The notes under the pieces: model-generated
Databases searched by the model: none
Told to the model about the DNA's origin: nothing
What the model saw: the letters and a program-made list of their open reading frames with translations, nothing else
From: Pseudoalteromonas piscicida
GTDB taxonomy: Bacteria; Pseudomonadota; Gammaproteobacteria; Enterobacterales; Alteromonadaceae
Direction of reading: 5' to 3'
DNA length: 62,006 bases
NCBI RefSeq assembly: GCF_002744175.1
Contig: NZ_NKHF01000105.1
Location: 1 to 62,006 of the forward strand
Program-made: the position numbers and the translations under genes
Shown here: piece after piece, positions 9,516 to 17,294 of the stretch
Layout of the letters: the number at the start of each line of letters is the position of its first letter
Numbering within the stretch: the first letter of the stretch is position 1

Positions 9516-11098
9516 GTCAACCGCATAAATACCAAAGTTGGGACGCGTGGTTAGCGCGTTTACTCGAGCCGCTGACTGATGCTCCATGTGGTGAAGACTT
9601 AAAATACGAAGAGTCGTTTAAATCGTTAAAAGCATCTTCTTCAGGAGTTGCTGAGCCGGACTTTAAAGCCAACTTTATTTTGGCATCGACACTGTTAGAG
9701 TCCCAGACAAAAGATATTCGGGTCGCCTCGTATTTGGCTTTGGCAGCGACTGCTGAATTTGGACTTGAAGGTTTGATCCATTCATTGGATCTATTTAACC
9801 AGCTGTTACTAAAGTTCCAAGCGCAGATCCACCCAACCAAAGCCAGAGCAAGAGCGTCAGTTCATACTTGGTTTTTACAGCAACAGCAACGCTTACTCGG
9901 AGTTGCCACTGCTCATAGCGCAACAACGCCTGAGCAGTGGCCAGAACTACAGCGAGTACTTGACCAATATGCAACCGAGAGTGTGGCAATATTGGATGCC
10001 GATTCAGGCCCGCTAGCTGATTTAAAACAGTGGTGTGAGCAAGAGCTGATTTCACAGCCTGTCCCTGTGATTTCTGCGCAAGAAGTGCAGAAAGTGCAAG
10101 AACCATCGAAAACGGCGACACCAGCTGTCGAGACCCAAGCGCGCAAAGAAGCGCAAACACCTGTGGCTCCACAGCCTAATTCAGTTAAGCCTTCAGCCGC
10201 CGCTGCGGTCATTCCAGAGACACCACAGTCTGATTCAGCTTATACAGATCAAGTGCGCAAGCTGCTTAGTTATGACAGAGATAACCAAAACTGGATGCGA
10301 GCAATCCGCCTATCTCGTGCTGTAAGGTGGGGGGCGTTGGCACTTCCGCCCCATGACGGTGAGCTGAAAACCCGTTTACCAGCCCCAAGACAGGCTGCAT
10401 TCGTGCCGATAGAAAATGCATTAGCGGCAGAGAAGTTTAGTGAGGCGCTTGAAAAAGCGGAAGCGCTTTTTATGGAAGGAGCGATGCACTTTAATCTGAA
10501 CTTACAGAGGTTGACGATTACAGCGTTAGAGGGATTGAAGTTATTTAAAGAGGCACAGTGGATAGAATTAGAGCTGGCAGCTATTGCAGATCAATACCCA
10601 ACGCTGTTGAGTCTCAAATATGAAGATGGTAGTGAATTTTGTTCAGCAGCAAACCGCGAAAGAATTGGTGAGCATAAACTACTTACCCAAAGTGATAGTG
10701 CGGCGAATGACAGTGACCAAAAGGTTTGGCTCGATAAGTTTAAAGAAGCACAAGCTTTGGTTGATCAGAATAAACTTGCGCAAGCCCTCAAGATTATGGA
10801 AGGCAATGCACAGGATAAATTCGAGTTTTCAAAACAAAAGCTATATCAAGCGCGCTTGTTAATGCGCAGTGAGCGCGCTGATCTTGCCTATCCGATGTTT
10901 ATGCAGTTACTGCAAGACATTGAGCAGTACAGGCTGGATTTGTGGCATGAATCGTTTGCTCTTGAAGTGTGGCGCTATGCGAAACAATGTAATGAAGCTG
11001 TATCTGCAGAGCAAGGAGATGAATTTGACCAACGAGCGACTGAAATAAAGCAGCAAATGCTCGTAACCAAAGTAAGCTCAGCCATCGACTGGGTTTGA
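9512..11098 (+). CDS. tssA: T6SS cap/initiation protein TssA (ImpA N-terminal domain)
   Basis: A 528-residue TssA. The ImpA N-terminal domain covers about residues 15-135 (LTDAPCGEDLKYEESF is the hallmark). A low-complexity linker rich in Pro, Ala, Gln and Val lies at about 185-240. A C-terminal domain of the VasJ kind starts near residue 245. TssA proteins prime or cap the growing sheath, and which class this is depends on the C-terminal domain. Overlaps tagF by 4 bases. Confidence 0.88.
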   Translation: MSQPHKYQSWDAWLARLLEPLTDAPCGEDLKYEESFKSLKASSSGVAEPDFKANFILASTLLESQTKDIRVASYLALAATAEFGLEGLIHSLDLFNQLLLKFQAQIHPTKARARASVHTWFLQQQQRLLGVATAHSATTPEQWPELQRVLDQYATESVAILDADSGPLADLKQWCEQELISQPVPVISAQEVQKVQEPSKTATPAVETQARKEAQTPVAPQPNSVKPSAAAAVIPETPQSDSAYTDQVRKLLSYDRDNQNWMRAIRLSRAVRWGALALPPHDGELKTRLPAPRQAAFVPIENALAAEKFSEALEKAEALFMEGAMHFNLNLQRLTITALEGLKLFKEAQWIELELAAIADQYPTLLSLKYEDGSEFCSAANRERIGEHKLLTQSDSAANDSDQKVWLDKFKEAQALVDQNKLAQALKIMEGNAQDKFEFSKQKLYQARLLMRSERADLAYPMFMQLLQDIEQYRLDLWHESFALEVWRYAKQCNEAVSAEQGDEFDQRATEIKQQMLVTKVSSAIDWV

Positions 11099-11156
11099 GT
11101 GTGAACCGCTGGGCTTGTGACGGCAGGCGCAACGACTGATTAAATAAGGAAAGACA

Positions 11157-11675
11157 ATGTCTGATACGTTTCAAAAAGAGATCCCAAGAGCGCGGATTAA
11201 TATAGCGCTGGAATTGGAAACCGATGGTGCAACGCAAAAAAGTGAACTTCCAATGAAAGTTTTGGTTGTTGGAGACTACTCTAACGGTCAAAACGATAGT
11301 GAGCTTTCTGAGCGAGAGCGTGTTGCCATAAATAAAAATAATTTAGAGCAAGTGCTAAAAGATATGTCTCCAAAAGCCCAATTCCAGGTGGCAAATAAAA
11401 TTGCAGGTGATGGCGAAATTGGTGTCAATTTAACATTTGATGATTTTAAGTCATTTGACCCTGAACAGGTTGCTGCGCAAGTGCCTGAGCTAAACAAAAT
11501 GATGTCCATGCGTAATCTACTGCGTGATTTAAAATCAAACTTGCTTGATAACTCAACACTTAGAAAAGAGCTTGAGCGTATCTTACAAAACAAACCTGAG
11601 CTTGAAGAGTTAAAGGCTCGCCTAAATGAGCTGGCGCCGCTTTTGTCTGAGCAAGAAAAACAACCGCAAGAGTAA
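11157..11675 (+). CDS. tssB: T6SS contractile sheath small subunit TssB
   Basis: A 172-residue TssB/VipA protein. Family motifs are visible: PRARINIALELETDG at residues 9-23, PMKVLVVGDYS near 32, and the DDFKSFDPEQVAAQVPEL stretch near 97. It pairs with TssC to form the contractile sheath around the Hcp tube. tssC starts 12 bases after its stop. Gene order and size are standard. Confidence 0.96.
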   Translation: MSDTFQKEIPRARINIALELETDGATQKSELPMKVLVVGDYSNGQNDSELSERERVAINKNNLEQVLKDMSPKAQFQVANKIAGDGEIGVNLTFDDFKSFDPEQVAAQVPELNKMMSMRNLLRDLKSNLLDNSTLRKELERILQNKPELEELKARLNELAPLLSEQEKQPQE

Positions 11676-11687
11676 GGACACTAAACG

Positions 11688-13214
11688 ATGAATATGCAAG
11701 AAACGTTAAACGTAGAAGCGCGTAAAGAAGAAACTCTATCTGCTTCAGCTTATGAAACGATCTGCGACCTCGTGTCTATCGAGCCGGTTTCAAGCGAAAT
11801 TAGCATTGATAACTTCCGTGACGCGAATAACCTAGCTGAAACGGATACTAACGAGCGACTCACAGCGGCAATCAACGTCTTTTTAGATATGGCAACGAAC
11901 GATAACAAAGAAGTCTCTCGTATCGATAAATTGTTACTCGATGACTATATCGCAAAAGTAGATAAGATTATCTCTGAGCAGCTGGACGAAATTTTACATC
12001 ATCCGCAATTTCAAAAAGTGGAGTCGGCTTGGCGTTCGTTACGTTACTTAGTAAGCCGCTGTCCAAACAACTCGAATGTTAAGTTAGAACTGCTGGACGT
12101 TGATAAAGAAACACTGCGAGATGACTTCGAAGAAGCCCCCGACACAACGCAATCTGCACTTTACAAGCAAGTTTACACCGCTGAGTATGATACGCCTGGG
12201 GGCGAGCCAATCTCAACTATGGTATCAAACTTTGAGTTCGATTGTTCTGCACCTGATATATCACTATTACAAGAGATTTCTCGTGTTTCGGCAGCGGCAC
12301 ACTGCCCATTTTTAGGTAGTGTTGGCGCTAAGTTTTTCTTAAAAGACTCACTTGAAGAAGTATCAAAAATTCAAGATTTAGGGTCATATATGGAACGGGC
12401 AGAGTTCTTGCGTTGGAAGAATTTCCGCGAGTCTGAAGATGCACGCTACATAGGTTTGGCATTTCCGCGTTTCCTACTGCGTTTACCATACGGTGACCTA
12501 AACCCGATTCGTCACTTTAACTATCAAGAAGACGTAAGCAGCGAGCATCATGAACGTTATTTGTGGGGGAACGCGACGTTTGCGTTTGCAGCAAACATCG
12601 TGCGTAGCTTCCACCAAAATGGTTGGGCGGTAAACATTCGTGGTCCGCAATCTGGTGGGCGCGTTGAAAACTTGCCTCTGCATTCTTTTGAAGCTGGCCG
12701 TGGTCAAGAAACTAAGATCCCAACCGAAGTGCTTATTTCAGAAACTAAAGAGCTAGAGTTTGCAAATCAAGGCTTTATCCCGCTTAGCTACTATAAAAAC
12801 AGTGACTTTGCGTGTTTCTTCTCTGCAAACAGTGCGCAAAAACCGCAGATTTTTGAAACGCCAGAAGCAACCTCTAACTCAAGGATCAACGCAAGATTAC
12901 CTTATATCTATTTAGTGTCGCGTATTGCTCACTATATGAAGGTGATCCAACGCGAAAATATCGGCTCCAGTAAACCCCGTCACGAGCTAGAGCAGCAGCT
13001 TAACGATTGGTTAGGCGCGTTGGTGACTAAGATGAATAACCCAGACGAGTCACTTATTGCGACGCACCCGTTAAAAGATGCTGATGTTACTGTGTCTGAG
13101 ATCCCTGGGAATCCAGGTTACTACCGAGTCAATACTTATGTAGTACCGCATTTCCAAGTGGAAGGTATAGATGTGCGTTTAGCACTTGTTGGGCAAATGC
13201 CAGGCGAAAAATGA
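11688..13214 (+). CDS. tssC: T6SS contractile sheath large subunit TssC
   Basis: A 508-residue TssC/VipB protein. Typical segments are present (HPQFQKVESAWRSLRYLV near residue 106, and RFLLRLPYG near 262). It forms the sheath with TssB and is recycled by ClpV. It closes the first block of the operon: a hairpin with a short U-run follows at 13248, then a 413-base gap before hcp. Confidence 0.96.
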   Translation: MNMQETLNVEARKEETLSASAYETICDLVSIEPVSSEISIDNFRDANNLAETDTNERLTAAINVFLDMATNDNKEVSRIDKLLLDDYIAKVDKIISEQLDEILHHPQFQKVESAWRSLRYLVSRCPNNSNVKLELLDVDKETLRDDFEEAPDTTQSALYKQVYTAEYDTPGGEPISTMVSNFEFDCSAPDISLLQEISRVSAAAHCPFLGSVGAKFFLKDSLEEVSKIQDLGSYMERAEFLRWKNFRESEDARYIGLAFPRFLLRLPYGDLNPIRHFNYQEDVSSEHHERYLWGNATFAFAANIVRSFHQNGWAVNIRGPQSGGRVENLPLHSFEAGRGQETKIPTEVLISETKELEFANQGFIPLSYYKNSDFACFFSANSAQKPQIFETPEATSNSRINARLPYIYLVSRIAHYMKVIQRENIGSSKPRHELEQQLNDWLGALVTKMNNPDESLIATHPLKDADVTVSEIPGNPGYYRVNTYVVPHFQVEGIDVRLALVGQMPGEK

Positions 13215-13247
13215 AGGCCTACTGAAAACCCGATGAAGCGTATTTAG

Positions 13248-13267
13248 GGCAGGGAAACCTGCCTTTT
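13248..13267 (+). terminator. Hairpin terminator/attenuator after tssC
   Basis: A perfect 6-bp stem (GGCAGG / CCTGCC) with a GAAA tetraloop, followed by TTTT. It lies 33 bases after the tssC stop. The U-run is short, so partial termination or read-through into hcp is likely. Confidence 0.6.
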
Positions 13268-13480
13268 AAGAAGGTTGTCAAATAGCTTGAAGCTGAACGT
13301 TCTGCAACGTGACAACTGTATGCAAAATAAGTGTATAGAAATATTGAGTCTAGGTTTTGCATACAGCTGATACAGAGCAGCTTTTGAATAGCAGCATTAA
13401 ATAGCCTCTGACCATCACTAAGACCTTAAATAGTATAAGTTGGTTAATGTGGTGGTTTGTAAAGCGAAGAGAAAGATTGC

Positions 13481-13577
13481 CCCAAGTTGGCTGCCACCAA
13501 CTTGGGACATGTTCCCAAATTGGCATAAAGCGTGGCGCTTTGTTTGGGGATCAAGCGTGAAAAACTCGCGCTTGATC
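13481..13577 (+). promoter_or_regulatory. Structured leader upstream of hcp with three inverted repeats
   Basis: The 413-base tssC-hcp gap (13215-13627) has no gene but holds three near-adjacent inverted repeats. The first is a 10-bp stem with 6-base loop at 13481-13506 (CCCAAGTTGG). The second is a 6-bp stem at 13527-13541 (AAAGCG-TGG-CGCTTT). The third is a 9-bp stem at 13549-13577 (GATCAAGCG). A sigma-54-like element, TGGCATAAAGCGTGGCG at 13521-13537, overlaps the second. The hcp ribosome site (AAAAGGAGAAA) follows. The arrangement suggests that hcp has its own promoter and a stable 5' untranslated region. The sigma-54 reading is tentative. Confidence 0.5.
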
Positions 13578-13627
13578 AATGCCATTATCAATTAGGAAAC
13601 ATCTTATATTAAAAGGAGAAATTAAAA

Positions 13628-14113
13628 ATGGCAATTCCAGCGTATATGTGGTTAAAGGATGACCAAGGTAACGACGTAAAAGGTTCTGTGACTGTTGCTG
13701 AACGTGAAGGATCAATTGAGATTTTGCATTTCGATCACGAACTGCGCATCCCAACTGATAACGACACAGGCGAGCTAACAGGTACACGTAAGCACGAGCC
13801 TTTTGTTATCACCAAAGCGGTGGATGCGGCAACACCATACCTGTACAAAGCATGTTCAAACGGCCAAACACTGAAGCAACTTGAGCTTAAGTGGTATCGT
13901 ATTGATGATACTGGTACAGAGCGTGAGTATTTCCGCCATACGCTTGAAGACGTAAAAATCACGTCTATCTCGCCAACAATGCACAATGTAAAAGATTTGG
14001 ACAAAGAGCGTTATCCACATCTAGAAACTGTGCACATGCGTTATAAGCGCATCACTTGGACGTATCTAGACGGTAACATTGAATTCTCTGACTCATGGAC
14101 TGAAGGTCGTTAA
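13628..14113 (+). CDS. hcp: T6SS tube protein Hcp (TssD)
   Basis: A 161-residue Hcp, the hexameric ring subunit of the inner tube and a carrier of small effectors. It begins MAIPAYMWLKDDQG and has the core HEPFVITKAVDAATPYLYKA (residues 58-77). A strong ribosome site (AAGGAG) lies 10 bases before ATG. It has its own leader and is flanked by hairpins on both sides, consistent with the high output usual for Hcp. Confidence 0.96.
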   Translation: MAIPAYMWLKDDQGNDVKGSVTVAEREGSIEILHFDHELRIPTDNDTGELTGTRKHEPFVITKAVDAATPYLYKACSNGQTLKQLELKWYRIDDTGTEREYFRHTLEDVKITSISPTMHNVKDLDKERYPHLETVHMRYKRITWTYLDGNIEFSDSWTEGR

Positions 14114-14124
14114 TCTCGAGTGTT

Positions 14125-14148
14125 GGAGGCCCCTCGGCCTCCATTTCT
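14125..14148 (+). terminator. Hairpin after hcp, probable partial terminator
   Basis: A perfect 7-bp GC-rich stem (GGAGGCC / GGCCTCC) with a CCTC loop, 12 bases after the hcp stop, followed by ATTTCT. The weak U-tract suggests it lowers rather than stops transcription into tssE, or protects the hcp mRNA 3' end. Confidence 0.55.
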
Positions 14149-14175
14149 AAAGCCAAATTAAGAGCGTATTTTCCT

Positions 14176-14577
14176 ATGGCACTATTTGATTTGTTGGCTC
14201 AACCTTCGCGCCAAGCCTATAGCGATAATAATTTATCGCAGTTAAGCGAAAGCGTATGTAATCACCTAACACAGCTATTAAATGCGCGTAGAGGTGTGCT
14301 TGAGCATTTAGGTGACTATGGTCTGCCCGACGTGGAAGATTTATACGAAGGGTTGCCGTATTCACAGCAAACACTCGCCAATGAAGTGAAAAGAACCATA
14401 GAAAAGTACGAGCCTAGAATTACCAACCTCATTGTTCGTCCTGTCGACATCAAGGAGGAAAATTGTGTGATCCGATTTGAGATCCGAGCCCAGTTGAAAA
14501 CGGGTGAAATCATTAGGTTGAACACAAAGTTTGCATCAGGTGGTAAAGCAAACGTCAATGCAGGAGGAGCAGACTAA
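14176..14577 (+). CDS. tssE: T6SS baseplate protein TssE (gp25-like)
   Basis: A 133-residue TssE, homologous to phage T4 gp25. The conserved IEKYEPRITN motif lies near residue 73, and the N-terminal GVLEHLGDYGLPDV region is typical. It nucleates sheath assembly with TssF and TssG. Its last base overlaps the tssF start. Confidence 0.93.
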   Translation: MALFDLLAQPSRQAYSDNNLSQLSESVCNHLTQLLNARRGVLEHLGDYGLPDVEDLYEGLPYSQQTLANEVKRTIEKYEPRITNLIVRPVDIKEENCVIRFEIRAQLKTGEIIRLNTKFASGGKANVNAGGAD

Positions 14578-16301
14578 TGGATATGCAACAATATTTTGAT
14601 GCACAAATGAGGCTGTTGACCCAAGCTGGTAAACAATTTGCCCAACAATATCCTGAACACGCTGGCTTTTTGAATATTGACGCACTTAAAGACAGAGATC
14701 CTCACGTAGAACGTTTACTTGAAGGGGTTGCTTATTTAACGGCATTTACTCAAAAACGCTTAGATGAAACACTGCCAGAAGTATCTGAACAAGTGCTCAG
14801 GCAAATTTGTCCAATTTTACTCAATTACTATCCGTCGACTACGGTCTTGGAGTTTGCGCCTAAGCTAACCATGCAGGGGCTTGTCTCGGTGCCAAAAGGG
14901 GCTGAGGTTTCCTCTAAAAAGAGTGATAAAGCACCGGTAGCTTGCCACTTCACCACAGCGGCAGAAACCAGCATTGTGCCGTTTGAGTTATATTCTGTTG
15001 ATTATCACGAAAACCATACTGGTGCGACACTAAACTTACACTTAAAACGTGTTGGACAAGGTAGCTTAGAAGATTATGATCTTTCTACTCTTAGGTTTTA
15101 CTTGTGTGGCGATACCCCGCTGTGTGCCAGCCTATATCAGATGATGAAAGCTCCTAATGGTGCCATTGAAGTCGAAACAGGTCAGCTAGGTAGTACCAAG
15201 CAATACACTTTAAATCAGTCAAAAATTGACGCCGCTTTTCATAAAGACAGTGCTGGAATTTTACCCAATAGTGAGCAAAGCCATCCTGCTTATGCTTTAC
15301 TACTGGACTATTTTAATTCTCGTGAAAAGTTTTATTTTGTAGAGTTAATGGGGCTAGATAGTCTAGATATCGATCCTGATACCAATACCATCAGCATCAA
15401 GATCGCCAGTGACATTAAACTGCCACCCGGTAATAAGGTTAACGCTGACAATATTCTGCTTAACTGTGTTCCAGCCGTTAACATTTATCCAGTGGATGCG
15501 GAGCCTATTCGAGTCAGTGAAAATCAGACAGAATACCAGTTACACCCAGTGCAACATACCCTTGGTGAGCGCTTTTGTTACAGCGTGCAATCAGTTCGAG
15601 GTGCGAGTAGCAGCACAGGGCAAGCCATCGAGTTTGTGTCACGATATAGCACTGTGTATGAAGACAACGCGCATCTTTACTCTCTTATAAGTCGTGACAT
15701 TGGCGGGGTTTCACCACAAACCTACATTCAGTTGTCAATGCATGAAGTAGGGGATATCACCACTTTATCTACCGATTTGCTTGCTCATAACGCAGCATGG
15801 CCGAGACAAACCTTGCAAGAGAGTGATATTAATCTTCCAAGCGCTGATGTACCACCAGTGCTAAGTGTTAAAAATGTAGTTCGACCAAGTAAATTGCTTA
15901 ACTCACCAGAGCAGGCACTACATTGGCAGCTTATCAGTTTACTCAATATGCGCTTTTCTCAGCTTGCAGAACCAACGCAACTGAAAAAGCTGTTGGCGTT
16001 GTTTGATTGGTCAGAACGTTCTGAGAATCGCAATCGAATTGAGAGCATCCAAGGCGCTGAGTCTAAACCCATTTCCTTGTTACAAAGGGGAGTGTTTGTA
16101 AAAGGGATAGAAATTCATTTGACCTTGAACGAAAAGGGCTTTGTTTGTAACGCTGACGCTTACCATTTTTGCGACGTGCTACATCAGTTTTTTAAACTGT
16201 ACGCTCCCATAAACGAATGCCTAAAAACACGTGTGACCTTGCTACCTAGTTATCGTGAGTGGGAGTGGGACGTTACCGCAGGCGATAGTTACCAGGTGTG
16301 A
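14577..16301 (+). CDS. tssF: T6SS baseplate protein TssF
   Basis: A 574-residue TssF/VasA. The N-terminal family pattern is clear: DPHVERLLEGVAYLTAF near residue 42, then LDETLPE and QICPILLNYYPS. It builds the baseplate wedge with TssE, TssG and TssK. Translation is likely coupled to tssE and tssG through short overlaps. Confidence 0.94.
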   Translation: MDMQQYFDAQMRLLTQAGKQFAQQYPEHAGFLNIDALKDRDPHVERLLEGVAYLTAFTQKRLDETLPEVSEQVLRQICPILLNYYPSTTVLEFAPKLTMQGLVSVPKGAEVSSKKSDKAPVACHFTTAAETSIVPFELYSVDYHENHTGATLNLHLKRVGQGSLEDYDLSTLRFYLCGDTPLCASLYQMMKAPNGAIEVETGQLGSTKQYTLNQSKIDAAFHKDSAGILPNSEQSHPAYALLLDYFNSREKFYFVELMGLDSLDIDPDTNTISIKIASDIKLPPGNKVNADNILLNCVPAVNIYPVDAEPIRVSENQTEYQLHPVQHTLGERFCYSVQSVRGASSSTGQAIEFVSRYSTVYEDNAHLYSLISRDIGGVSPQTYIQLSMHEVGDITTLSTDLLAHNAAWPRQTLQESDINLPSADVPPVLSVKNVVRPSKLLNSPEQALHWQLISLLNMRFSQLAEPTQLKKLLALFDWSERSENRNRIESIQGAESKPISLLQRGVFVKGIEIHLTLNEKGFVCNADAYHFCDVLHQFFKLYAPINECLKTRVTLLPSYREWEWDVTAGDSYQV

Positions 16302-16303
16302 AG

Positions 16304-17266
16304 ATGGAACAGCAAGAACAACCCATTTGGGCAAAGTTGCCCGAGCCAATTGCCCAGTTAATGGAACACCCTTGGCGCTTCAGCCTGTTTAAAGCCTTGA
16401 CGCTTATTGAGCAACATTGGGCTAGTAATAATGAATTACAAAGCGGTCACAGCCATCGTGTTGAAATAGCGCCATATAAAGAGCTTGGTTTTCCTGCGTC
16501 TGATGTAAGACGTTGTGAGTTACAGGTTAAACAACGAGGCAAACTTAGGCTCGAAACTTCCTTTTTAGGACTCTATGGTGTTGATGCTGCAATGCCGCAT
16601 TATCTTTTGGAACAGGCGGTAGGAGATGAAGAAACAGGAGCGCGAACGCGTGCATTCTTGGATCTGTTTAATCATGTTTTGTATTGTCAGTTATTCCAAA
16701 GTTGGAAAAAGTCACAAGTCAACCTAACAGGAATAGGCGCTCAGCAATTTGACCAAATTGTAGCTGCGGTGTTTGAAAACACTCAGTCGGATAAAAACAA
16801 GTTAAATCTGATCAGCGCAAAACAAACCAGTGCTGCTGGATTGGAGCAAGTTCTAAAACAAGCGTTAAAGTGCCCAAGTTTAACGCTTAAAGACAATATT
16901 GTTGAATGGGAAGAAATCACCGAAGCCGGAAAGCTTGGGAGTAAACAAGGCAGGTTTTCTCTAGGCGAAAACGCAGTGCTGGGAAACCGAGTACTGGTTA
17001 CTGGTAACCGTATTTGTATTGAGTTAGGTCCAATGGATGAGGCGCAGGCACAGTCGTTTGAACCAGGCGGTGCTAAAGCAAAACAACTATCACAGCTGCT
17101 TAATTGGCATACTTCGACTCAACTAAACTGGCAGCTCATTGTACAAGTTAACCGTCGAGCCCATGAGGGGACTCGCTTAGGCGCTGGCAAACTTGGTAAA
17201 AGTTGTGCGCTGGGCAAAGTGAAAGCAAGAGTAGAAAAGAAGATTTATTCACAATCACAGTATTAA
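16304..17266 (+). CDS. tssG: T6SS baseplate protein TssG
   Basis: A 320-residue TssG/VasB. HPWRFSLFKALTLIEQ near residue 22 and GLYGVDAAMPHYLLEQ near residue 88 are family hallmarks. I chose ATG 16304 over the in-frame GTG 16298, because the AGG at 16294-16296 is 7 bases from the ATG but only 1 from the GTG. Partner of TssF. Confidence 0.93.
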   Translation: MEQQEQPIWAKLPEPIAQLMEHPWRFSLFKALTLIEQHWASNNELQSGHSHRVEIAPYKELGFPASDVRRCELQVKQRGKLRLETSFLGLYGVDAAMPHYLLEQAVGDEETGARTRAFLDLFNHVLYCQLFQSWKKSQVNLTGIGAQQFDQIVAAVFENTQSDKNKLNLISAKQTSAAGLEQVLKQALKCPSLTLKDNIVEWEEITEAGKLGSKQGRFSLGENAVLGNRVLVTGNRICIELGPMDEAQAQSFEPGGAKAKQLSQLLNWHTSTQLNWQLIVQVNRRAHEGTRLGAGKLGKSCALGKVKARVEKKIYSQSQY

Positions 17267-17294
17267 TGCGAACGGGAATAGCAAGGATAAAAAG

